The translations under genes and the position numbers were made by a program. This document shows, piece after piece, positions 1 through 5,721 of a stretch of DNA of 9,003 nt (positions are counted from its first letter, which is position 1; each line of letters opens with the position of its first letter). A model generated the notes under the pieces. It had not been told where the DNA came from. It made no database searches and saw nothing but the letters and a program-made list of their open reading frames with translations. Source of the DNA: a bacterium. GTDB lineage: Bacteria; Krumholzibacteriota; Krumholzibacteriia; WVZY01. The stretch covers positions 1-9,003 of the forward strand of contig JAPUJU010000271.1 in assembly GCA_027296025.1 (NCBI GenBank), written 5' to 3'.

Positions 1-59
1 AAATCACGAGGGACGCGGCCGTTCGCCAGCGCAAGACGGACAAACGGGGGGCTTCCTGG

Positions 60-3000
60 ATGCTCGTACCAAAAGCGCTCGTAACGACGCTGATCCTGGT
101 CGGTGTCTTTCACCTGGCCCGTGAGTTCATCGGTGCGGTCGTGGTGAACGCGAACCCCCACCTTCTCGGTGAAACGATGCGGTGGTGGGAGTTGCACGTG
201 GTGGTCCTTCACCTGAGCACCTTCCTCATGATCGCAGGGATTTTTCTTGCGGGTGTTATCGTAATCTGGGGCGTGCATCGGTTCCGGGGTGTCCGGTTTG
301 CGAGCCGTTCAGCGATTCTTGCGTCGGTGTTCATCCTCCTGATTTCACTTTTCCTGGGATGGGGATCGGCATTCATTTGCCTCATGCTGCTCCTGTTCGC
401 GGCGCTTGCGCCGCGCATCGTTCAGCGTGAGGATCTTGTATCAACGGTATTTGTCGCTTTCGGGTTCGTCATCATCGTGTCAACGGCCGCGTACGTATTT
501 CTCAATAGTGAGTACCAGGAACTTCGAAAGTCATTTATCCAGGAGAAAGTCACGGAGATCACCCATCCGTCGGACAACTGGAAGGTATTTATCCTCGAAG
601 ATGTTCTCGAAGCGTTCTCCAAAGATAATACGATCCGCCGCACCATCACCGGCTCGCCCGGACCAAACCTCGACCGCCTCGCGTTTGAGTTGTGGGCGGG
701 GAGTTCGCTGAGTCTTCTCGGCTACACCAGCGCTGTGTATGTGTTCGATGAGGCGGACAGCGCGCTGAGCCAGTTCTCCGTCGACATGCCGTACCGGGTG
801 CGCCTTGCTGGCCATGGTGAACGGATGGAAACATCATCGTTGCAGGAGTGGGTTGTGCTGGACCTCACCACGAACACACCGCAGGGGACTGTGCGGTTCT
901 ACCGCGGAATCGTGAACATCAGTGATCATGTGACCGGGAAGGACGGCCTCCGGCGACGTTCGATCGGGAAAATTGTCGTCGACATCCCGTTCTTCTTCCA
1001 GAACCTGGCCTGGGCCGCGCGGACGGGACCGCGCACGCCGGAAGTGTTGCGCAACGTGCAGCAGGGGGGGATCTCCCCGAGACAGGAAGAGACGGAGGCG
1101 ATTCTCCTCGCGCGGCTTCATCGGACGCGGGTAATGGAAACGTCGTCTGATGTATTGCCCGTCGGGTTCGTGGTAGGCGAGGGAGACATAGCGAAAGCGA
1201 CGGAACTCGAGTGGCCGACTTTGCAAACGAGTGGTCCGAGCTACCGTTTTCTCCTCCGGGAAACAGAAGCAGGTTCGTATCTGTTAGCGGGTTTTCGCGT
1301 GCCGCAGTTGATGCAGCACCTGCTCCGCTGGTCGACGATTCTCTCGCTCTATTTCCTTTTCGCGGTTGCCATCATCATTCTGATAATTCTCCTGAAAAGC
1401 CTCACGCTTCTACAGGCGGTGCTGCCGACACTGACGCCGGGCCGGCAGTTCGGATTCCAGCAGAAACTGCTCGGGTCTTTTCTTCTCATCGCGCTGCTTC
1501 CTGCCGTCTTTCTCGGTGTGTTCGCGGTTCAGTTGATCGAGGAGCGTTTCGTTCAGGAGAATCGCAAAGAAGCGCTGAACAAAGTCTACAGCGCGAGTAA
1601 ATCTCTCGATAACCTGCTGGTCGGGGAGCTGAACTACCTTTTCGATCATACCGACGTGCAGAAGCTTCTGGAGGGAGACGCGTCCGCCCGGCTGGATAAA
1701 AACACAGGGCGTCTCGTTCGCGTTGTGCTCGTCTCCGAGGTATGGGGAGGCGAGGATGCCGACAGCACGGATGTCGTAGAACTCGACCGATGGCGCCTGA
1801 TGGTCGAAACGTTTTCTGCGGAGCGCGTGTTCGTGCATCAGCAGAACGGGGTTCCGTACATCGGTATTTTCAGCCATCCGCTGACGCTGCGGATCGGCGA
1901 CAACATTCAGACATTCGTTGTCTACTACGCACGCGAGCTCGACGGCGAACTGCTCGCCGAGATCGCCGACCAGGTCGGCGCGGACGTGAATATCTACGAC
2001 GGCGGCCAACTCATCGCATCTTCTCGCGAGGGACTTCTGACCGGGGGGTTCATCAGCGCGTTGATGGACTCGAAATCGTTCGTCACCGTATCCCTCATGG
2101 AAGTGAGCCAGTCCGTTACGACGGAGAACGCCGGTGCGTACCGATACGAGGTGGCCTACCTGCCGACGCCGAGCTCGCGCCCGGCCGAAAGCGCGGCGAT
2201 CGGACTGCCTCTTCTTTTCAAACCCGAATCGTTGAATGTTCAGGTACAGAAGGCGACGTCGGTCGTGCTCAGCGTTTTTGCGCTGCTTGCTGCCGCCACA
2301 CTGGGTCTCGGGCTCCTGCTCGCGCGTGGTATTTTCGAACCGTTGAAAGGGTTGCTCGAGGGAACTCAGCGCATCGCGCAGGGCGATCTTTCATTCCGTC
2401 TGCCAGCGATGCGGCATGACGAGATCGGCACGGTGGTCGCGGCGTTCAACGAAATGACCGACAAGCTCGCGCACTCGCTGACGGCCCTCGAAGAACGACG
2501 ACGCTACCTCGAAGTGATTCTGGCGAATATCGCCACCGGTGTGATCAGCACGGATGCGGACAATCGTATCGTTGCGGTTAACGAGTCCGCCGAACGTATT
2601 CTTGGCATTGAGAACCGGGATGTTATCGGGTTCTCGACCGACGAGCTGGTGGGCAAAGGTGTTGCGGAGCAGTTCTTCACTCTGATAGAGAAAGGATCAG
2701 GCGGTGACGTGCGCTTCGTTTCGTCGGAGGTCGATATTGTCACGGACGGCGAGAAGCGGACGATCAAGTACATGCAGACACGACTGACGGGTGACGACCA
2801 GTATATCGGAACCGTGTACGTGTTTGAGGACCTCACCGAACTCATCAATTCGAAGAAGCTCTCCGCGTGGGTGGAGATGGCGCGGCAGATCGCCCATGAA
2901 ATCAAGAACCCACTGACTCCGATCAAATTGTCGGCGCAATTTATGGTCAAAGCGCACGCGGAGAACGCGAAAAACTTCGACAAGATTTTCAAAGAGAGTA

Positions 3001-3533
3001 CGGACACAATCATTCGCCAGGTGGACGTGTTACGCCGGATCGCAAGCGAGTTCTCGAGCTTTGGGCGTTCGCAGGAACTCGACGTCGCGCCCCATCCGGT
3101 CGTGACGAGCGTCAAGGCGATCATCGCTCCGTACAGACAGAATGCCGAGGGTGTCAATATCTCGTTCGAGACAGCGTCGCAAGACTACGCGGCCGTGCTC
3201 GATCCAGAAGCGCTTCGAAAGATCTGTACGAACCTCGTTGAAAATGCGATGGAAGCAATGTCAAAGGGTGGCGAGCTGCACGTCCGGTGTGACGAAGTTT
3301 CCGAGAACGGCCGGTCGATGGTGGCGATTTCGTTTCGCGATACGGGGCCGGGCTTGAGCGATGACGTGAAGGAGCGCCTCTTCGAACCGTACTTTTCTAC
3401 AAAAACAACCGGGACGGGACTGGGTCTCGCAATCTGCCGGCGACTGTCGCGTGAGATGGGCGGGGATGTTGAACTGGTGAACCTGCAAAACGGCGCCGGC
3501 GTTTGCGCGACGTTGTACCTGAGGAAGGCATGA
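60..3533 (+). CDS. NtrY-like transmembrane sensor histidine kinase (two extracytoplasmic regions, HAMP, PAS, HisKA, HATPase)
   Basis: Membrane sensor kinase of a two-component system; it would autophosphorylate on His946 and pass the phosphate to a response regulator not present here. Hydrophobic segments lie near residues 5-29, 46-72, 84-117 and 126-148, then a soluble stretch (about 149-420), two more membrane segments (421-448, 464-493), a second soluble stretch (about 494-730) and a final membrane helix (731-757). HAMP follows at about 758-805 and a PAS domain at about 816-925. The H-box reads IAHEIKNPLTPIKLSAQ, very close to NtrY proteins. The N-box is NLVENAMEAM (1058-1067), G1 is DTGPGLSD (from 1094), the F-box is LFEPYFSTK, and G2 is GTGLGLA (1118-1124), so the kinase core looks intact. 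At 1157 residues it is much longer than the roughly 750-residue classical NtrY. The frame stays open through bases 3-59, so the true start may lie left of the window; only a weak G-rich run (46-51) precedes ATG 60. No NtrX-like gene follows. Confidence 0.93.
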   Translation: MLVPKALVTTLILVGVFHLAREFIGAVVVNANPHLLGETMRWWELHVVVLHLSTFLMIAGIFLAGVIVIWGVHRFRGVRFASRSAILASVFILLISLFLGWGSAFICLMLLLFAALAPRIVQREDLVSTVFVAFGFVIIVSTAAYVFLNSEYQELRKSFIQEKVTEITHPSDNWKVFILEDVLEAFSKDNTIRRTITGSPGPNLDRLAFELWAGSSLSLLGYTSAVYVFDEADSALSQFSVDMPYRVRLAGHGERMETSSLQEWVVLDLTTNTPQGTVRFYRGIVNISDHVTGKDGLRRRSIGKIVVDIPFFFQNLAWAARTGPRTPEVLRNVQQGGISPRQEETEAILLARLHRTRVMETSSDVLPVGFVVGEGDIAKATELEWPTLQTSGPSYRFLLRETEAGSYLLAGFRVPQLMQHLLRWSTILSLYFLFAVAIIILIILLKSLTLLQAVLPTLTPGRQFGFQQKLLGSFLLIALLPAVFLGVFAVQLIEERFVQENRKEALNKVYSASKSLDNLLVGELNYLFDHTDVQKLLEGDASARLDKNTGRLVRVVLVSEVWGGEDADSTDVVELDRWRLMVETFSAERVFVHQQNGVPYIGIFSHPLTLRIGDNIQTFVVYYARELDGELLAEIADQVGADVNIYDGGQLIASSREGLLTGGFISALMDSKSFVTVSLMEVSQSVTTENAGAYRYEVAYLPTPSSRPAESAAIGLPLLFKPESLNVQVQKATSVVLSVFALLAAATLGLGLLLARGIFEPLKGLLEGTQRIAQGDLSFRLPAMRHDEIGTVVAAFNEMTDKLAHSLTALEERRRYLEVILANIATGVISTDADNRIVAVNESAERILGIENRDVIGFSTDELVGKGVAEQFFTLIEKGSGGDVRFVSSEVDIVTDGEKRTIKYMQTRLTGDDQYIGTVYVFEDLTELINSKKLSAWVEMARQIAHEIKNPLTPIKLSAQFMVKAHAENAKNFDKIFKESTDTIIRQVDVLRRIASEFSSFGRSQELDVAPHPVVTSVKAIIAPYRQNAEGVNISFETASQDYAAVLDPEALRKICTNLVENAMEAMSKGGELHVRCDEVSENGRSMVAISFRDTGPGLSDDVKERLFEPYFSTKTTGTGLGLAICRRLSREMGGDVELVNLQNGAGVCATLYLRKA

Positions 3534-3549
3534 GCCCGACTTATTGCTC

Positions 3550-3647
3550 TGCCCGCGAGTTTCCAGGCGCGGGTCCTGTCGCCGATTACCCCCACCGTGC
3601 TCGCAAAGCTGCGCGCGGCGGGGGTGCCCCCATCGGCGCCACCCGCG
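3550..3647 (+). repeat. 98-bp structured intergenic repeat, copy A
   Basis: This stretch recurs as the reverse complement at 5571-5667. The two copies differ at 7 positions plus one single-base indel, about 92% identity. It starts 17 bases after the kinase stop codon. It is rich in self-complementarity: CCCGCG (3552-3557) pairs with CGCGGG (3568-3573); ACCCCCACCG (3588-3597) pairs with CGGCGGGGGT (3616-3625) with one A-C mismatch; and GGGGGTGCCCCC (3620-3631) is an alternative fold. No transposase or terminal duplication is visible. It could be a REP-like or MITE-like element, or a 3'-end RNA structure for the kinase transcript. The pair is certain from the sequence; its nature is not. Confidence 0.85.
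3551..3573 (+). terminator. Possible terminator hairpin after the kinase gene (no U-tract)
   Basis: A perfect 6-bp GC stem (CCCGCG / CGCGGG, 10-base loop) lies 18 bases after the kinase stop codon and forms the first part of repeat copy A. It is followed by TCCTGTCGCC rather than a run of T, so intrinsic termination is doubtful; it might instead protect the 3' end. In copy B the left arm of this stem is mutated, which argues against strong conservation of this fold. Confidence 0.25.
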
Positions 3648-3965
3648 TGAGAATGACGGAGCAACCCAGGGACCAAGACGCCAGCTGTTGGAGTGCGGGT
3701 CCTCCCAGCCTAGTCGACTTTTCGCAACTATAATCCTCAATGCAACTTCCCGTTAGAGGGGAACCGACCGAGGAAGCGGAGACGTAAATAGCCCCGTTTT
3801 TGGGCCAATTAAAGTCGTCCTTCAGCGCGCAGAAGTTTGACCCTGCCCGATCCGTAAAGTGATCACTATGTGCGGCGCCGCTCAATTGTGGTACGCTCGG
3901 TAAGCAAACCTTACTTCAGTTTCTCGCTTGAACGGGAGTGGAGTTGCCGACTGTGGAGGCGCTAA
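3648..3965. other. Intergenic region upstream of the beta-barrel gene: palindromes and leader, no gene seen
   Basis: No convincing reading frame fills this ~320-bp gap. It contains a perfect -10-like hexamer TATAAT (3729-3734), but nothing resembling a -35 box 16-18 bases upstream. Two perfect 10-bp palindromes lie four bases apart: AGTGATCACT (3858-3867) and GCGGCGCCGC (3872-3881). A transcript starting near 3741 would have a leader of about 225 bases; I do not recognise a riboswitch class in it. The region ends with the ribosome binding site of the downstream gene. Confidence 0.5.
3955..3959 (+). promoter_or_regulatory. Shine-Dalgarno site of the beta-barrel gene
   Basis: GGAGG with six bases before ATG 3966. 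This good match and spacing decide in favour of the long N-terminus (start at 3966), even though it gives the signal peptide an unusually long basic front end. Confidence 0.7.
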
Positions 3966-4556
3966 ATGCGTGTCACAAGACACCCACCTAAGCGTATATA
4001 TCGCGGTTATCACGGACCCGAAAGACGGTTTTTGAAGACTCGCCCACTGATCTTGGCCATTGCCGGACTCATCGCGTTGTCAGTGGCCATCGCTCCTTCA
4101 GTCGGAATGGCCGAGGAAGATGATGGAATCGCCAACGTCGAAAAGAACAACGTCCTCTCGACCAATCCAATCCTCGACATGTTCACCTGGTGGAACCTCG
4201 AATACGAGCGCAAAATCGGGCCAACTGGAACCATCGGCGTGGCCGGATCGTTCATCGATCTTGAAGACGACAGTTTCAAGAGTATTAATGCGTTCTACAG
4301 ATTCTATCCACAAGAGCGCGCTCTCTCGGGCTTCTTCTTCGGAGGGCGCATTGGAGTGTACAACGTCGAGGACAGAAACGACTCGGAGACAGCTTATGGT
4401 TTCGGAATAGACATCGCCTACAGCTGGCTCCTGGGCAAACAGAAGGGTTTCTCAATAAGCCTCGGTATCGGCGCAGTCCGTTTGTTCGGAGGGGATCTGG
4501 ACGTGGCTACGACGCTGCCAACGGTACGTCTCGTCAACATCGGCTGGGCTTTCTAG
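3966..4556 (+). CDS. Predicted small outer-membrane beta-barrel protein (DUF3575-like)
   Basis: A 196-residue exported protein of unknown function. It has a basic front segment (residues 1-27, with KRIYRGYHGPERRFLK), a hydrophobic core LILAIAGLIALSVAIA (28-43) and a likely cleavage site after VGMA (residue 49). The mature ~147 residues alternate polar and aromatic/hydrophobic residues with acidic turns, as in transmembrane beta-strands (for example NLEYERKIG, INAFYRFYPQ, FFFGGRIGVYNVE, YGFGIDIAYSWL, ISLGIGAVRLFG). The chain ends in NIGWAF; a C-terminal Phe is the usual outer-membrane assembly signal. The length fits a seven- or eight-stranded barrel, and the pattern NPILDMFTWWNLEYE ... FYRFYP ... 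GFFFGGRIG recalls DUF3575-type proteins, though I cannot confirm the family. It lies inside the segment bounded by the inverted repeats and has no obvious partner gene. Confidence 0.8.
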   Translation: MRVTRHPPKRIYRGYHGPERRFLKTRPLILAIAGLIALSVAIAPSVGMAEEDDGIANVEKNNVLSTNPILDMFTWWNLEYERKIGPTGTIGVAGSFIDLEDDSFKSINAFYRFYPQERALSGFFFGGRIGVYNVEDRNDSETAYGFGIDIAYSWLLGKQKGFSISLGIGAVRLFGGDLDVATTLPTVRLVNIGWAF

Positions 4557-4560
4557 TGCG

Positions 4561-4583
4561 CGCAGGCGCGGTCCGCGCTTGCG
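4561..4583 (+). terminator. Strong hairpin just after the beta-barrel gene
   Basis: CGCAGGCGCG (4561-4570) pairs with CGCGCTTGCG (4574-4583) over ten base pairs, with one G-U pair and a three-base loop, beginning four bases after the stop codon. No T-run follows, so it is terminator-like or 3'-stabilising rather than a textbook intrinsic terminator. Confidence 0.4.
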
Positions 4584-4732
4584 GTCGTGCTCCTCAAGTA
4601 CCCTCAGGATTCGTTCATACGCCGTCACCACGTCGGCAAGCTCCAAGAATGAGAAAAGAAAGGGTGTGTCTGGCTGACCGTCAGGTACCAAGGGTTTTCG
4701 AAGCCGCGATCCAACGCAAGTCATTTTCAAGT

Positions 4733-4738
4733 AAGGAG
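4733..4738 (+). promoter_or_regulatory. Strong Shine-Dalgarno site of the lysine-rich microprotein
   Basis: AAGGAG followed by eight bases and then ATG 4747. This is the best ribosome binding site in the window and the main reason for calling the 35-codon frame a gene. Confidence 0.75.
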
Positions 4739-4746
4739 AAATAGAA

Positions 4747-4854
4747 ATGGGTGATAAGGGAAAAAAAGATAAAGGCAAGAAGGAACAGCAGAAAAAGGCC
4801 CAGCATGATACAAAGGAAAAACGAAAACGGAAAAAAGAAAAGAAGAAGAAATAA
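4747..4854 (+). CDS. Lysine-rich 35-residue microprotein
   Basis: The frame runs from ATG to TAA with 35 codons and begins MGDKGKKDKGKKEQQKKAQH. Seventeen of 35 residues are Lys and two are Arg against six Asp/Glu, giving a net charge near +13. There is no hydrophobic segment, so it should be cytosolic and possibly nucleic-acid or ribosome binding; that is inference from charge alone. I recall short hypothetical proteins opening with MGDKG and repeated DK/GK in unrelated bacteria, but this is unchecked memory. Lys is coded by both AAA and AAG, so the run is not a simple A-tract. A strong Shine-Dalgarno site supports translation. The gene lies 190 bases after the beta-barrel gene, beyond a hairpin, so it is probably transcribed separately. 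Overlapping frames on both strands here are by-products of the A-rich sequence. Confidence 0.7.
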   Translation: MGDKGKKDKGKKEQQKKAQHDTKEKRKRKKEKKKK

Positions 4855-4906
4855 ATGCCCAGTGCTGTCCGGTGAGATCAAATCAAGCAAGGAAGTTGTG
4901 TGCCAC

Positions 4907-4982
4907 GTAGTGTCCGAAAACTCGATCGCGCTGCCACGCAACCCGTAGTGTCCGAAAACTCGATCGTGCTACAACCCAACCA
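4907..4982. repeat. Tandem duplication, two 38-bp units
   Basis: Units 4907-4944 and 4945-4982 share an identical first 22 bases, beginning GTAGTGTCCGAAAACTCGAT; the remaining 16 bases match at 11 positions. Two units with a diverged tail do not make a CRISPR array. The shared core could be a protein binding site or the end of an insertion element. Confidence 0.85.
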
Positions 4983-5000
4983 CTTGTGGCTCTCAAAAGC

Positions 5001-5015
5001 GACGATCCGATCGTC
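5001..5015. repeat. Perfect 7-bp inverted repeat with one-base centre
   Basis: GACGATC-C-GATCGTC is an operator-like dyad in the gene-free stretch. No promoter or gene nearby gives it an obvious role. Confidence 0.5.
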
Positions 5016-5149
5016 AATGCTGTACTCGAGGTCAAGGTTTGCCATTATCTAATTCGGACCGATCCCTCAGTCCGCCCTCCTTAGTCTCTGACATCAACGG
5101 CGGTTTGACAATACGGACATCTAAGTGCCGACCGGGGGCCAACGGCTTC

Positions 5150-5172
5150 CGGGCCTAGACTGGGCAGGCCCG
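5150..5172. repeat. Hairpin, 7-bp GC stem with 9-base loop
   Basis: CGGGCCT (5150-5156) pairs perfectly with AGGCCCG (5166-5172). No T-run follows on either strand, and no gene ends close by. Confidence 0.45.
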
Positions 5173-5570
5173 CTTCAACTGGTGCGGCGCAAGGAACTTA
5201 GCGGCTTGGGGGAGCCTCACGGGGAGTGAAGGATTCCGTGTTGGGGCCCCTCCGCGACGGCACACATTGGCAAGAATGTTCCACTGCCTGGCGTCCACAA
5301 AACCACGGTTTGTTACTGGATCCCCAAATTAGCCTCACACACTGAATGTCTCTTGTGTTCCCTTGAATTTGTTTCGAGAGCACAAGAAAACTAAAGTGGT
5401 TAAGTCAACGGGTCCTCCGCAGGAGTGGCACGTGAGGTCGGGGGCTCCGGGCTCAAACATCCTCGCGCACTGACGAGGGACATGTTGTCGTCACCCATAG
5501 TTTGCGGGCGGTCGGCGCGCTGCGGAACTCGCCGTCAACCCACGTCCATACGCGCCCGGCCTGCGGTCTG

Positions 5571-5667
5571 CGCGGGTGGCGCTGATGGGGGCCCCCCGCC
5601 CCGCGCAGCTTTGCGAGCACGGTGGGGGTAATCAGCGACAGGACCCGCGCCGCGAAACTTGCAGGCA
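5571..5667 (-). repeat. 98-bp structured intergenic repeat, copy B (inverted)
   Basis: This is the reverse-complement partner of 3550-3647, one base shorter. Read on the minus strand it begins 54 bases after the cstA stop codon, so relative to its neighbouring gene it has the same orientation as copy A has to the kinase gene. Its hairpin centre is a perfect GGGGGCCCCC, and GCGCGGG (5569-5575) pairs with CCCGCGC around it. Compensating pairing between the two copies is only partial. Confidence 0.85.
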
Positions 5668-5669
5668 AG

Positions 5670-5687
5670 ACCCGCGCTGCTGCGGGT
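5670..5687 (-). terminator. Possible cstA terminator hairpin
   Basis: On the minus strand ACCCGC, a six-base loop and GCGGGT form a perfect 6-bp stem about 35 bases after the cstA stop codon, followed by CTTGCCT. The T-content after the stem is weak, so this is only a candidate. Confidence 0.3.
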
Positions 5688-5721
5688 GCAACATTGGTGC
5701 AAGAACTTCTGAGGCAGGACA

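Larger units (their letters stand above)
4855..5570. other. Gene-free stretch with a tandem duplication and inverted repeats
   Basis: No frame here has a plausible ribosome binding site, a recognisable product or a length beyond chance, and no tRNA or known RNA shape is apparent. It holds the 38-bp tandem duplication at 4907-4982, a perfect inverted repeat GACGATC-C-GATCGTC (5001-5015) and a hairpin with a 7-bp stem (5150-5172). It may be decayed mobile DNA, an unrecognised RNA, or intergenic filler. Confidence 0.5.

Noticed and set aside
3729..3734. Perfect TATAAT as a promoter for the beta-barrel gene
   Set aside because: No -35 match at suitable spacing and a ~225-base leader; recorded only as a weak possibility in the intergenic entry.
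3791..3805. GCCC-loop-GGGC hairpin with a T-rich loop
   Set aside because: Only four base pairs and the T-run is in the loop, so it is not a terminator and is easily due to chance.
4020..4050. Twin-arginine export motif (RRFLK) in the beta-barrel precursor
   Set aside because: The residue between the arginine pair and FLK is missing, no Ser/Thr precedes the pair, and beta-barrel proteins normally use the Sec route.
4681..4941. Minus-strand frame rich in Phe and Leu, looking like a membrane protein
   Set aside because: It is the antisense of the lysine-codon-rich microprotein gene; AAA/AAG on one strand gives TTT/CTT on the other.
4751..4948. Plus-strand 65-codon basic frame overlapping the microprotein
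   Set aside because: It uses a shifted frame of the same A-rich sequence. The strong ribosome binding site is set for ATG 4747, and the frame runs into the tandem repeat with no pattern of a real protein.
4907..4982. Possible CRISPR repeats
   Set aside because: Only two units, no unique spacer between them, and no cas genes in the window.
5105..5110. Perfect -35 hexamer TTGACA
   Set aside because: Nothing like a -10 box lies 16-18 bases downstream and no gene follows in that direction within reach.
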